This document shows, one piece after another, positions 17,813 through 26,979 of a DNA stretch of 61,026 nt; the stretch's first letter is position 1, and the number at the start of each line of letters is the position of its first letter. Origin of the DNA: JANYJA01 sp038229055 (GTDB lineage: Bacteria > Acidobacteriota > Terriglobia > Bryobacterales > Bryobacteraceae). The translations under genes were made by a program, and so were the position numbers. The DNA is taken from positions 1 to 61,026 of the forward strand of contig JBBROU010000011.1 of NCBI GenBank assembly GCA_038229055.1, given 5' to 3'. The notes under the pieces were generated by a model. It was not told the origin of the DNA, ran no database searches, and worked only from the letters and a program-made list of their open reading frames with translations.

Positions 17813-18661
17813 ATGACCAATTCCGCACTCATGCCGATCTACCAAGTGATTATTCTCGCCATAGTCCAGGGCATCACCGAGTTTCTGCCGGTCAGCAGTT
17901 CGGCGCATCTGGCGCTCGCTCCCTGGCTGCTCGGGTGGGCCGACCCGGGCCTCACATTCGACATCGCTCTGCACTTCGGAACTTTGCTCGCCGTCGTCGG
18001 ATATTTTTTCCGCGACTGGATTCAGATCATCGCGCAAGCGTTCGGTATTCATTTGAAGGGCGCCGATCCGGAACTTGCCCTCAATCCGAAACTGCTGTGG
18101 CTGCTGGCGCTGGGTTCGATTCCTGTCGGCATCGCCGGATATATTTTCAAGGAGCAGGCCGAAACCACATGGCGGAATCCGCTGGTGGTCGGAACCATGC
18201 TAATCCTGATTGGCCTGGTGATGTGGGCCGCCGAGCGCATAGGCCGAAAGAACCGCGACGTCGGTGCAGTGAACGCGATTGACGCGGGTGTGATCGGACT
18301 TTCACAAGCGCTCGCCATCGTGCCCGGCACTTCGCGAAGTGGCATCACGATCTCGACGGCGCTGTTTCGGAATCTGGATCGCGTCGCCGCGGCGCGATTT
18401 TCTTTCCTTCTCTCGACTCCCGCGATCGCCGGCGCCGCAGCCAGCGCCTACCATCACCTGCACAAAAGCGGCGGCATTCCGCCCGACATGAAGGTGCCCT
18501 TTCTGCTCGGCATTCTGATTAGCGGGATCGTCGGCGCGGTGGTGATCGCCTTCTTCATTCGCTTCCTGCGGCACCGGTCGCTTTACCCGTTCATTGTGTA
18601 TCGCATAATTTTTGGCATAATAGTCCTTGCTCTGGCTTTCTTCCGTCCGCCAGCGGGATGA
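17813..18661 (+). CDS. uppP: Undecaprenyl-diphosphatase UppP (BacA)
   Basis: Membrane phosphatase that recycles undecaprenyl pyrophosphate for peptidoglycan and O-antigen synthesis and gives bacitracin tolerance. The 282-residue protein has about seven to eight membrane segments and both signature motifs: QGITEFLPVSSSAHL near residues 17-31 with the catalytic Glu and Ser, and PGTSRSGITI near 172-181 with the conserved Arg. An ATG at 17831 (MPIYQVII) is an alternative start. The stop TGA overlaps the ftsK start (ATGA at 18658-18661), so uppP and ftsK form one coupled unit for cell-wall and division functions. Confidence 0.95.
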   Translation: MTNSALMPIYQVIILAIVQGITEFLPVSSSAHLALAPWLLGWADPGLTFDIALHFGTLLAVVGYFFRDWIQIIAQAFGIHLKGADPELALNPKLLWLLALGSIPVGIAGYIFKEQAETTWRNPLVVGTMLILIGLVMWAAERIGRKNRDVGAVNAIDAGVIGLSQALAIVPGTSRSGITISTALFRNLDRVAAARFSFLLSTPAIAGAAASAYHHLHKSGGIPPDMKVPFLLGILISGIVGAVVIAFFIRFLRHRSLYPFIVYRIIFGIIVLALAFFRPPAG

Positions 18662-21060
18662 AGCTTTTATCGCCGACCTCTTCCAAACGCCTCAATGAGG
18701 TGATCGGGTTCGTGTTTCTAGCAGGCGGGCTTCTGCTGCTGTTGAGCATCGCCTCGTTTCACGCGCAGGACACCTCCTTCGATACCGCTGCCGGACCCGT
18801 GCGTCCGCTCAATCTAACAGGCCCTATCGGCTCTTACATTGCCGACTTGTTTCTGCAAACATTCGGGGCGGCCGCGTTTCTGTTTCCACTGACCGCATTT
18901 CTGCTTGGATGGCGTTGGATGCGATCCGATGCGATCGAGGCTCCGGCGATCAAGCTGTCCGGCTCCTGTTTATTTCTTTTGAGCGCATGCACTGCCGCGT
19001 CGCTCGGGCCCGATTGGCGCCTGTTCGGCCACATGATTCCCATCGGCGGCGCGCTCGGCGGCTTGATTGCGGGTGTTCTGCAAGCTTCGCTGCATTTGGC
19101 AGGTACGGCGATCGTCACCGCCACGGCGCTGATCATTTCGGTATATCTGGTTTCCACCTTCACGATTTCCATATTCATGGGTTGGCTCGAAAGGCCGGTC
19201 GGAGTGCTGCGGCGCTTGCATGGGCGCTGGCTCGATTGGCGCGACGACCGCCGGTCGCTCGCTGAACACAAGCGTGCCGAAAACGCGGCCAGGCGCGCGC
19301 AACAGATTGCCGCGAAACAAGCTGAGGAGCAGGAATCGCTCGCGCAGACGCGCACGGTCCGGCGTAAGAAAACTGCGGCTGCGCCAACTGAGATCGTCGA
19401 AGACGCGTCGGCCGAAATTCACGACCTTCAGCAACCGGCAGCGGTAAGCGCGTCTGAGCTAACCGAAGAAATTCCTATACGTCATCTGGACGACATCCCG
19501 GCGCCCGCCGCCGCTGAAGATCCAATTCCATTTCGCACCGAGACGGTGCCCGTCAAGGTTCACACCAACTACCGCCTGCCTTCGACCGCTCTTCTCAATG
19601 AGCCGCAGGAACGCTCCGCTTACGACGAGCAGGAGCTGAAGAACACCGCCGCACAGGTGAAATCGAAGTTCGAAGAATTCAATGTTCTCGGCTCGGTGGT
19701 GCAAATCAACCCCGGGCCGGTCGTGACGACATTCGAATTCAAGCCGGAAGCCGGAATTAAATACAGCCGCATCACCACTCTGACCGAAGATCTGTGCCTC
19801 GGGCTGCAAGCTGAGTCCATTTTGATTGAGCGTATTCCCGGCAAGCCCACGGTCGGCATCGAGGTGCCGAATACGCGGCGCGAGGTAATTAGCTTACGTC
19901 AGGTTCTAGAATCCGACGAATTCCAAAGTTCGCACTCGCATCTCACCATCTCGATGGGCAAGGACATCAACGGGCGCATCAAAGTCAGCGCGCTCGATTT
20001 AATGCCACACTTACTGATCGCCGGATCCACCGGTTCTGGAAAATCGGTGATGATCAACACCCTGATCATGTCGATCCTTTATAAGTCCACTCCGGACGAA
20101 GTACGCATGATCATGGTCGATCCCAAGCGCGTCGAACTCGGCTACTACGAAGGGATTCCGCACCTGCTGACGCCGGTGATCACCGATCCACGTAAGGCTA
20201 CGAACGCGCTGCGCAACGCGGTGCTCGAGATGGAGCGGCGGCTTCGCTTATTGGCTGAGCATGGCGCGCGCAACATCGAGCAATTCAACAAAAAGGTTCT
20301 GAAGCTGCAGCAGGAGCCGCGGAGTCTGTTTGACGAAAATCCCGCGGCGGAAGAGCTGAAGCCGCTTCCGTTCATCCTGATCCTGATCGACGAACTTGCC
20401 GATTTGATGATGCTGGAAGGCAAGAACGTTGAGGGATCGGTGACGCGTCTGGCGCAGATGGCGCGCGCCGTCGGCATGCACCTGGTGCTTGCGACGCAGC
20501 GGCCCAGCGTCGACGTGATCACCGGACTCATCAAGGCGAACTTCCCTGCGCGCATCAGCTTTCGGGTTGCGACGCGCGTGGATTCGCGCACGATTCTCGA
20601 TGTAATGGGTTCCGAACATCTTCTCGGCAAGGGTGACATGCTCTTTCTGCCTCCAGGATCGTCGCGGCTGACGCGTGTGCACGGTGCGTTTGTTACCGAG
20701 AGCGAGATCATCAAAGTTGTCGACTTCTGGAAGGACCAAGCCGCACCGGAATACGATCAGTCTTTCCTGATTGCGCCTCCGTCGGATGCCGACAATCCCG
20801 ATGAAGCCGAGCCGATGGGCGAACAGGACCCCATGTATGAAGAGGCTCTGCGCGTGGTGCTTGAAATGGGCAAGGCATCGACATCGACTCTGCAGCGCCG
20901 CCTGCGGCTGGGTTACGGCCGGGCCGCGCGGATTCTCGACATGATGCATCGCGATGGAATTATTGGTCCGCCCGATGGCAGTAAGCCGCGCGAAGTGTTG
21001 AAGCGGCCCGACTGGCTTCGAGAGGCCGCGCACGTCGGCACGGACGAGGCGCCCTTCTAA
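18658..21060 (+). CDS. ftsK: FtsK/SpoIIIE DNA translocase
   Basis: Septum-anchored ATP-driven DNA pump that clears the terminus region during division. The 800 residues comprise an N-terminal membrane domain with four to five segments (about 18-190), a charged linker (about 195-300), the alpha/beta motor with Walker A AGSTGSGKSVMIN (about 457-469) and Walker B FILILIDELADLMM, and a C-terminal winged-helix gamma domain (ALRVVLEMGKASTSTLQRRL) that would read the KOPS polar sequences. Size and order match bacterial FtsK, with a relatively short linker. It is translationally coupled to uppP and followed without a gap by a small membrane protein gene. Confidence 0.96.
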   Translation: MKLLSPTSSKRLNEVIGFVFLAGGLLLLLSIASFHAQDTSFDTAAGPVRPLNLTGPIGSYIADLFLQTFGAAAFLFPLTAFLLGWRWMRSDAIEAPAIKLSGSCLFLLSACTAASLGPDWRLFGHMIPIGGALGGLIAGVLQASLHLAGTAIVTATALIISVYLVSTFTISIFMGWLERPVGVLRRLHGRWLDWRDDRRSLAEHKRAENAARRAQQIAAKQAEEQESLAQTRTVRRKKTAAAPTEIVEDASAEIHDLQQPAAVSASELTEEIPIRHLDDIPAPAAAEDPIPFRTETVPVKVHTNYRLPSTALLNEPQERSAYDEQELKNTAAQVKSKFEEFNVLGSVVQINPGPVVTTFEFKPEAGIKYSRITTLTEDLCLGLQAESILIERIPGKPTVGIEVPNTRREVISLRQVLESDEFQSSHSHLTISMGKDINGRIKVSALDLMPHLLIAGSTGSGKSVMINTLIMSILYKSTPDEVRMIMVDPKRVELGYYEGIPHLLTPVITDPRKATNALRNAVLEMERRLRLLAEHGARNIEQFNKKVLKLQQEPRSLFDENPAAEELKPLPFILILIDELADLMMLEGKNVEGSVTRLAQMARAVGMHLVLATQRPSVDVITGLIKANFPARISFRVATRVDSRTILDVMGSEHLLGKGDMLFLPPGSSRLTRVHGAFVTESEIIKVVDFWKDQAAPEYDQSFLIAPPSDADNPDEAEPMGEQDPMYEEALRVVLEMGKASTSTLQRRLRLGYGRAARILDMMHRDGIIGPPDGSKPREVLKRPDWLREAAHVGTDEAPF

Positions 21061-21411
21061 ATGCCAGTACTGAATCGCTTCGCATCTTCCCATATCGGAG
21101 TATTGCTGCTGCTCACGGTTGCGGCGGTTCTCGAAGCTGGCGGCGATTTGCTGATCCGTACCGGCCTGTATTCCGCCGATCAGTGGCGCAAGCCGTTGTT
21201 GATCGCGGTCGGCGGCGCCACGCTCGTGATTTACGGGGTAGTGGTGAACATCGCGCGCTGGGACTTCGGCAGCTTACTGGGCGTCTATGTGGCGATATTT
21301 TTCGTGGTGGCGCAGGTATTGGCCTGGCGCATACCTGAACTCCCCGTGATCGCAGGGGGCGCGCTGATTCTCACCGGCGCGCTGCTGATTACCTTCTGGA
21401 GGCCGCGCTAG
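21061..21411 (+). CDS. Small four-helix membrane protein, DMT/YnfA-like
   Basis: A 116-residue protein with four predicted membrane segments. The pattern LTVAAVLEAGGDLLIRTGL at the start, with Glu inside the first helix, resembles the small multidrug-resistance and YnfA (UPF0060) groups of the drug/metabolite transporter superfamily, which work as dimers. The last helix ends in FWRPR. The ATG follows directly after the ftsK stop codon, so it is read as part of the same operon. Transport substrate and even orientation are unknown; the family assignment is tentative. Confidence 0.65.
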   Translation: MPVLNRFASSHIGVLLLLTVAAVLEAGGDLLIRTGLYSADQWRKPLLIAVGGATLVIYGVVVNIARWDFGSLLGVYVAIFFVVAQVLAWRIPELPVIAGGALILTGALLITFWRPR

Positions 21412-21420
21412 ACTTATCGT

Positions 21421-21957
21421 ATGAGTGAGACTCTCGCACAGCACGTTAGCGTCGAAGAATATCTCTCGAACCCAGACTATGAGCACTACGAGTATGTTGA
21501 TGGGGAAGTGGTGGGTCTGAACGTGGGGACCCGAGACCATTCCAGCATTCAGGTTATCTGCGCCTCGCTGTTGCACTCGTGGAAGCGGAAGAACGCGCGC
21601 GGCTACATCGGTACAGAACTTCACTGCCGGTTGACGATCAATGGAGAAGTTCGATTCCGGCTCCCCGACGTGGCTTTTGTTGCGCGCCCGTTTACAACAG
21701 ATTATCTGGAGGGCGCTCCCGAACTAGTAATTGAGATTCGATCGCCCGAGGATCGCATCGCGACGCTGTTTTTAAAAGCCGGGGATTATTTTGCAAACGG
21801 AACTCAAATCTTGTGGATTATCGATCCGCTCGACTCGTGCGTGTATGTATTGACGCCGACATCGCCCCCCAAGGTGCTGGCGAAACCGGACAATCTGTCC
21901 GGAGGCGACGTTGTTCCCGGGTTGACAATTGCGGTTTCGGAATTGTTCGAACAGTAG
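21421..21957 (+). CDS. Uma2-family (DUF820) putative restriction-endonuclease-fold protein
   Basis: A 178-residue member of the Uma2/DUF820 family, which has the PD-(D/E)xK nuclease fold. Visible core: the N-terminal VSVEEYLSNPDYEHYEYVDGE, then RLPDVAFVA with the metal-binding Asp, and ELVIEIRSPED, where Glu-x-x-Ser-Pro replaces the usual ExK, as in most Uma2 proteins. Such genes are expanded in acidobacteria and cyanobacteria, often as single copies near mobile DNA, and their biological role is not established. It begins nine bases after the preceding gene and converges with the next. Confidence 0.88.
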   Translation: MSETLAQHVSVEEYLSNPDYEHYEYVDGEVVGLNVGTRDHSSIQVICASLLHSWKRKNARGYIGTELHCRLTINGEVRFRLPDVAFVARPFTTDYLEGAPELVIEIRSPEDRIATLFLKAGDYFANGTQILWIIDPLDSCVYVLTPTSPPKVLAKPDNLSGGDVVPGLTIAVSELFEQ

Positions 21958-21980
21958 AATTGCCGTAACGAACGTTTGCC

Positions 21981-22661
21981 TTAGTCGGAAACTTGCGAGA
22001 AGCTACCGATGAAAGCGCTGCGCTTATCGGGGCTGCTCCAAGTCGTCCCGAGACCCTCGCCGCGAAATTGGTGCGCTACCGCTACCGCCGGCATCGCGTG
22101 CGTCAGCTCGGTCAGCGGCTTGTACCAGACTTCTTCATTGCGACAGATGTGGTCGCCCGCTGCCATCGCGCGCGTCTCGATCTTCGCCAGCTTGCCGGCC
22201 GTCAGCGTCGCCTTCATGCTGTGAATATCGTCATTTTCGAACCCGAGGGAGATCGGCTCGAAATCCACGCGAACCACCTGCTGCAAGAGATCGCCGCCCA
22301 TATGTTTCGCGAAACTCTGCAGCGCCAAACGCTGTTCGGCATTGGCGCGATCGTCCACAATCAGCACGGACTTCACCGGGTACGCTGTGTGGTACACGTC
22401 GCCTAGCGTTGAACTCGCGCGCACCACTCCTACAACCGAAAGACCATTCAGGTCAACACCGTTCCAAGATCCGTTCGAGACCTTCCAGCCGAACACCGCG
22501 AGCTGCCCAACCAGACCGATCTCCGAGTTCGCGAAACAGGGACCCGTATAGACGTCGGCGGTGCGTGCTTCCACGTAATCGCCGTTGATGGAATGGGAGG
22601 GAAGACCGGCAGCGCTCGCGAAACCTGCGCAGACAATCAGGGAGCCGAGAAGTCGTTTCAT
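21981..22661 (-). CDS. Secreted DUF1326-like protein
   Basis: A 226-residue exported protein with a signal peptide (MKRLLGSLIVCAGFASAAG). The mature protein begins SINGDYVEARTADVYTGPC, and this block, followed by GSWNGVDLNGLSVVGVVRAS, recalls DUF1326-type acidobacterial proteins. Two to three cysteines (in TGPCFANSE and DHICRNEEVWYKPL) could bind metal or form a disulphide. The central part VLIVDDRANAEQRLALQSFA is alpha/beta-like. No enzymatic role is known. It is the last minus-strand gene of this block, separated by 33 bases from the Cys-rich protein of the molybdenum hydroxylase operon, so co-expression is possible. Confidence 0.72.
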   Translation of the reverse strand: MKRLLGSLIVCAGFASAAGLPSHSINGDYVEARTADVYTGPCFANSEIGLVGQLAVFGWKVSNGSWNGVDLNGLSVVGVVRASSTLGDVYHTAYPVKSVLIVDDRANAEQRLALQSFAKHMGGDLLQQVVRVDFEPISLGFENDDIHSMKATLTAGKLAKIETRAMAAGDHICRNEEVWYKPLTELTHAMPAVAVAHQFRGEGLGTTWSSPDKRSAFIGSFSQVSD

Positions 22662-22694
22662 GAGTGTTCCTCCAGACGGAACTAAACTATTGTA

Positions 22695-22928
22695 TCAAAG
22701 CGGCTTGTAGCAGCTCCTGGCCTCATTGCACTCGTACTCGTCTACAAGTTTGCTGTCCGGCCCGAGGCAGTTGTAGGTGTGCTGGCACCAGAACGCGCGA
22801 TCGTTGCCGTGCGGAACCGTCGGGTCCCATTCAGCCTCGATGAACAAGCCCTTCCACCGCAGATTTTCGCAGCGGTCGTGCCCGACGCGCGTAACTCCAG
22901 CCCGCTCTCCGCGATCCGCGCTTGCCAT
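22695..22928 (-). CDS. Small Cys/Trp-rich protein at the end of the Mo-hydroxylase operon
   Basis: A 77-residue protein with six cysteines (CENLRW, WCQHTYNCLGP, EYECNEARSCYKPL) spaced as pairs, which suggests a metal site or disulphide-bonded fold. No signal peptide is visible. Its ATG lies two bases after the stop of the FAD-subunit gene, so it is certainly in the same transcript if real. The Trp/Cys pattern does not look like a chance frame. I do not recognise a family function; a maturation or electron-transfer accessory for the oxidoreductase is one possibility from context only. Confidence 0.65.
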   Translation of the reverse strand: MASADRGERAGVTRVGHDRCENLRWKGLFIEAEWDPTVPHGNDRAFWCQHTYNCLGPDSKLVDEYECNEARSCYKPL

Positions 22929-22930
22929 CG

Positions 22931-23902
22931 CTACCCCTTAGCCGCTTCGAGCAGCGCGCGTTTCACGGCCACTCGCGCCAGTTGCATCTTGTAGGAATTC
23001 TGGCTCAGAGGTTTCGCGCTCATCAGGGCCTGCCTGGCCGCCTCAGTCGCTACTTCTTCCGTGATGGTCTTGCCGGCGAGCAACTTGTCCGCCGCAGTAG
23101 CTTCGAACGGTGTCGGCGCCACATGCCCCAAAACCACCCGTGCGCTCGACACGGTTGAGCCATTCATCTTCAGCGCCACCGACGCCGTCGCCAGAGGCCA
23201 ATCGAGCGCCATTTTCTCGCGCACTTCGTAAGTGGCATTGCGCGCGCCGATCGGGATATGAATCTCACTTACTAGCTCATTCGGCTGGATGGCTATTTCC
23301 CGCATCGATTCATTCATCGGAGTTACAAAGAACTTGTCCGCCGGAATGTCGCGACTGCCCGACGAGGACACAACGCGAACGGTGGCTCCGAGCGCCACCA
23401 GCGCCGGCCCTAGGCTCGACGCGCTGACGAAGAAAGCCGGACCGTTGTTGTTCAATATCGCGTGATATCGATTCTCGCCATCCGGTACCAGTGCTTTGCC
23501 CTTGTCCGTGCCCAAAAGTCCGTAGCCTTGACGAAAATACCAGCAGCGCGGCCGCTGGCATAAATCGCCGCCCACCGTACCCATATTGCGAATCTGGGGA
23601 CTCGACACGCCTCGCGCCGCCTCCACCAAAGAGGGGAAACTCTTTCGCATGGTCGCGTTTTCGGTGAGCTCATCGAACGTCACCGTGGAACCGATCCGCA
23701 ATCCGTAATTCCCCGAAGTGATTCCGCCCAGTTCTTTGACCGGCTTGATATTCACCACCAGCCGCGGCGTCACCAGATGTTCTTTCATGGTGCTGATGAG
23801 GTCGGTGCCGCCCGCCAGTATTTCCACGTCGCCCGGCTTATTGCTCAGCAGCCCCAGAACTTCCTGCAAAGTTGCGGGACTCGCGTACGCGAAGTTTTCC
23901 AT
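22931..23902 (-). CDS. Molybdenum hydroxylase FAD-binding subunit (CoxM/PaoB-like)
   Basis: The medium subunit of a xanthine-oxidase-family enzyme, 323 residues. The N-terminal FAD domain shows EILAGGTDLISTMK (about 28-41) and GTVGGDLCQRPRCWYFRQGY (about 107-126). The latter carries the Cys-rich insertion typical of the PaoB/YagS branch, which can bind an extra 4Fe-4S cluster. The C-terminal CO-dehydrogenase flavoprotein domain follows. It sits third in the operon 2Fe-2S, Mo, FAD. Its ATG overlaps the previous stop by one base (TAATG). Confidence 0.92.
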   Translation of the reverse strand: MENFAYASPATLQEVLGLLSNKPGDVEILAGGTDLISTMKEHLVTPRLVVNIKPVKELGGITSGNYGLRIGSTVTFDELTENATMRKSFPSLVEAARGVSSPQIRNMGTVGGDLCQRPRCWYFRQGYGLLGTDKGKALVPDGENRYHAILNNNGPAFFVSASSLGPALVALGATVRVVSSSGSRDIPADKFFVTPMNESMREIAIQPNELVSEIHIPIGARNATYEVREKMALDWPLATASVALKMNGSTVSSARVVLGHVAPTPFEATAADKLLAGKTITEEVATEAARQALMSAKPLSQNSYKMQLARVAVKRALLEAAKG

Positions 23903-26040
23903 TATGCGTTCCTCCCTTCGAGTGCGGCCAGCACGCGCATCGGCGTAAGCGGCACATGCGATACACGCACCCCGATTGCGTTCGCCACGGCATTGGCGAT
24001 CGCCGCGACCACCCCGATGGCCGGCGGTTCGCCGAGCCCCACGACTCCGCGTTTGTCATGCTCCGGCGTGATGTCGAGATGCGAAATAATCTCGCCGATG
24101 TCGCCAATCCCCGCCAGCTTGTAGAATTCCATATCGGGATTCAACATGCGCCCGGTGTATTCATCCATCACGCGCTCTTCCATCAGCGCGCCGCAGATGC
24201 CCATGATCACCGCGCCATGAACCTGGCTGTCGGCCAGCTTCGGATTCACCACCAGCCCGATATCCTGCACCGCCACGAAGCGATTCATCTTGACGATGCC
24301 GGTCTCGCTGTCGACGCTGACGTCGGCCATCTGAATCCCGCCGACGCCACTCGAGTTCAGGCCTTCCGGCTTGCGCTGATCGTTCGCGCCCATCTCGGAA
24401 ATCTTATTGGTCCCGAGTTTGGCGCAGGCGGCCTGCCACGTCATGCTCTTGGCCGGGTTGTCCTTCATCTGAATTCGTCCGTCAATGGCCTTGAGCTGTT
24501 CCGGCTGCACGCCCATCACGGCAGCAACCGTCTCCAGCAGCTTATTCAACGCATTCACGGACGACTTACGAGTCGATGACGAAACTCCCCCGACCGTCGT
24601 CGATCCTCCCGAAGGTCCCGAAGGCGGCAGCGAGTTGTTGCCGATCTTCAACTGCACCGCGCCCATCGGCAAGCCGAGCGTCTCCGCCGCGACTTGCGTG
24701 ATGACGGTGCGCGTGCCGCTGCCGACGTCCTGGCTGCCAATTTCCACCTGCACCGATCCATCCGGATTGATCACCGTGCGGCACTGGCTGGTATGCCCGC
24801 CGCCGCCCCACGTATGGATCGCCAGGCCCAGGCCGCGCTTCACCGGACCCGCGTCGCCTTGGCCCCGCGGATGCCAGTTCTTCTTCCACTCGATTAATTC
24901 GGAGGCCTTTGCCAACTGCGCGCGATAGGTATCGGCACGCGCCGTCACTTCCAGATTCTTCAGGAAGAGATCGACCGGATCCATCTTCAGCTCCGCCGCC
25001 AGATCTTCCAGCGCGCTGCACGTCAGGTAAGACGCTTGCGGATGGTTCGGCGCGCGCCATGCGCGCACACCACCGGTATTGGTCGCGACCGCGCTATGCG
25101 ACATGCGCTTATTCGGAATTTCCGTGAAAACATAGGGTAGGGGAGGGGAGCCGCCTCCGCCAATTCCGCCCGTGGCCCAGGATTCCGATTGCCACGCGGT
25201 AATGGTGCCGTCCTTCTTCGCGGCCACTTTGATCTTGGCGAATGCCGACGGCCGGTTGCCGGCGATCATCAACTCGTCGCGCCGCTCCAGCATCAACTTC
25301 ACCGGACGCCCGCCGCTCATCTGCGACAGGTAGGCCGTCTCGACGCCCCACCGGTCTGCCGCGAACTTACTGCCGAAGCCGCCGCCGATATGATCCATCT
25401 CGACTTTAATCTTGCCGGCCGGATACTTCAGCGATGTCGCCAGATCGCCGCCAATGCCCGAAACGTTCTGCGTAGACGGCCACAGATTCAGCCCGTCCTG
25501 CTTCCATTCGACGACATTGCCGTGCGACTCCAGGCAGCAGTGCGTCAGCACCGGGATCGCGTAAAAACCTTCGACCGTGACCGCGTCGGCATCCTGAAAA
25601 GCTTTATCTGGATCGCCCGTAACCTGCTCGCCCGCCGCTTTCGCGCGCGGCCCGGCTTTCGATAGGTCCTCCTCTTTCACGAGGTGCGGCAGAATCTGAT
25701 ATTCCACTTTGATCTTGCGAATGGCGTCGCGTGCGATCTCTTCCGACGTGGCCGCCACGGCCGCGATCTCCGCGCCTTCCCACTGAATTTCATCACCCGG
25801 AGCCGCGATCGCGCGCACCGCGGTCACACCCTTCAGGCGCTTGGCGTCGTCCAGATTGATGCTGACCACTTTCGCGTGCGCGTGCGGCGAAGTGAGCAAC
25901 ATGCCGAAGAGCAGGTCTTTGCGATAAAAATCCGAAGCGTACTTGGCGCGTCCCGAAGCTTTCGCGCCTCCATCCAGCCGGCTAATCCGCTTTCCGATCA
26001 CCCGCCGGTCGTTCATCGGTGGCCAACTGTAATCAGGCAT
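23902..26040 (-). CDS. Molybdenum hydroxylase Moco-binding large subunit (PaoC/YagR-like)
   Basis: Catalytic subunit of 712 residues binding the molybdopterin cofactor. The order is an N-terminal aldehyde-oxidase hammerhead domain (residues about 18-125, GKRISRLDGGAKASGRAKYA), then the Moco domains with HIGGGFGSKF (about 213-222), GVRAWRAPNHPQ and GSQDVGSGTRTVITQVAAE, and the C-terminal GLGEPPAIGV, which carries the catalytic Glu. Together with the neighbouring subunits this is an aldehyde or purine-type hydroxylase of the PaoABC class; the exact substrate is open. It overlaps the 2Fe-2S gene by eight bases and the FAD gene by one. Confidence 0.93.
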   Translation of the reverse strand: MPDYSWPPMNDRRVIGKRISRLDGGAKASGRAKYASDFYRKDLLFGMLLTSPHAHAKVVSINLDDAKRLKGVTAVRAIAAPGDEIQWEGAEIAAVAATSEEIARDAIRKIKVEYQILPHLVKEEDLSKAGPRAKAAGEQVTGDPDKAFQDADAVTVEGFYAIPVLTHCCLESHGNVVEWKQDGLNLWPSTQNVSGIGGDLATSLKYPAGKIKVEMDHIGGGFGSKFAADRWGVETAYLSQMSGGRPVKLMLERRDELMIAGNRPSAFAKIKVAAKKDGTITAWQSESWATGGIGGGGSPPLPYVFTEIPNKRMSHSAVATNTGGVRAWRAPNHPQASYLTCSALEDLAAELKMDPVDLFLKNLEVTARADTYRAQLAKASELIEWKKNWHPRGQGDAGPVKRGLGLAIHTWGGGGHTSQCRTVINPDGSVQVEIGSQDVGSGTRTVITQVAAETLGLPMGAVQLKIGNNSLPPSGPSGGSTTVGGVSSSTRKSSVNALNKLLETVAAVMGVQPEQLKAIDGRIQMKDNPAKSMTWQAACAKLGTNKISEMGANDQRKPEGLNSSGVGGIQMADVSVDSETGIVKMNRFVAVQDIGLVVNPKLADSQVHGAVIMGICGALMEERVMDEYTGRMLNPDMEFYKLAGIGDIGEIISHLDITPEHDKRGVVGLGEPPAIGVVAAIANAVANAIGVRVSHVPLTPMRVLAALEGRNA

Positions 26041-26677
26041 GTCGCGCTCCCTTCATCTCCTTAGCGGCTTCCAGCACGGCTTTGCGCACGCCGACATAGG
26101 TTCCGCAGCGGCACAGATTGCCGCCAAGACCATGTTGCACCTGCTCGTACGTCGGATTCGGATTGTGATCCAGAAAGCCCTTCGCGGCCATCACGAAACC
26201 GGGAGTGCAGTAGCCGCACTGCTGCCCGTCCTGACTGACGAAAGCCGCGGAGACGGGATGCAATTTCCCGGCTGGCGCGAGGCCCTCAATGGTTTGGATG
26301 TCGCGGCCTTGCGCGTCGATGGTGAGGATGGTGCAACTGTAGTTCACCTTACCGTCGATGATGACCGTGCAAGCGCCGCAAGTGCCGCGGTCGCAAACGC
26401 GTTTTGCGCCGGTCAAGCCGATCTGGTTGCGCATGGCATCGAGCAGCGTGACCCGCGGTTCCACGGTCACGTTCACCGGCTGCCCGTTGATCTTCAGGGT
26501 GACCGGGACGGCCTCGGGCCCCATCGTTTTAGGGATTGCGACCGGTTCGGCAAGTGCCGTTTTTTCCAGCGCGCCAACTCCCAGCGCGGTGCTGCCAATG
26601 CCGACGCCGCGGATAAATCCGCGCCGCGAGACTCTGCCTTTTTTGGTTGGCGGGTTTGGGGACTTCACGACGATCAT
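26033..26677 (-). CDS. Molybdenum hydroxylase 2Fe-2S subunit with Tat signal (PaoA-like)
   Basis: Electron-transfer subunit of about 214 residues. A twin-arginine leader (SRRGFIRGVGIGSTALGVG) shows that the folded complex is sent to the periplasm, as in E. coli PaoA. The plant-type ferredoxin domain has CDRGTCGACTV, and the C-terminal cluster domain has GYCTPGF and CRCGTY, so both 2Fe-2S clusters are complete. The ATG at 26677 has AAGG directly against it; a GTG at 26668 has the same AGGA at a proper eight-base spacing and may be the true start. It is the first gene of the four-gene operon. Confidence 0.93.
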   Translation of the reverse strand: MIVVKSPNPPTKKGRVSRRGFIRGVGIGSTALGVGALEKTALAEPVAIPKTMGPEAVPVTLKINGQPVNVTVEPRVTLLDAMRNQIGLTGAKRVCDRGTCGACTVIIDGKVNYSCTILTIDAQGRDIQTIEGLAPAGKLHPVSAAFVSQDGQQCGYCTPGFVMAAKGFLDHNPNPTYEQVQHGLGGNLCRCGTYVGVRKAVLEAAKEMKGARHA

Positions 26678-26979
26678 CCTTTCGTGCTTGTCGATTTAGG
26701 AATTGCTCGGAAACTCCAAAGATATACCAGACGGAGCGAGGAGGCAATCCCTCGCGTTAACGCTTACTGCGAGCGGTGCACTATGAGGTCGTCGAATACA
26801 AGGATTTCTGCATAAACTTACGAAAAGACACGGACCGCTTCCCGTTCAGCGCGCGCGAATTTCATCGTTCATCTTGTGCCGTTCGGTCAGATCCACTGGG
26901 GTATGGAGGATTCCAGCGAAGCGCGCTTCAAGACCGGCCTTGTCGAATTGACACACTTCCCGCTCATTACCCTTACGGC
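26678..26979. other. Divergent intergenic region without a recognisable gene
   Basis: About 300 bases between the Mo-hydroxylase operon (reading left) and the broken antitoxin gene (reading right). A plus-strand frame is open from 26776 into the antitoxin, but its product looks random. No hairpin terminator or clear operator was found. It must hold the hydroxylase promoter, but I cannot place it. Confidence 0.4.

Noticed and set aside
23872..24579. 235-residue plus-strand frame opposite the molybdenum-hydroxylase large subunit
   Set aside because: His/Arg-rich antisense translation within a gene that has strong Moco-binding motifs.
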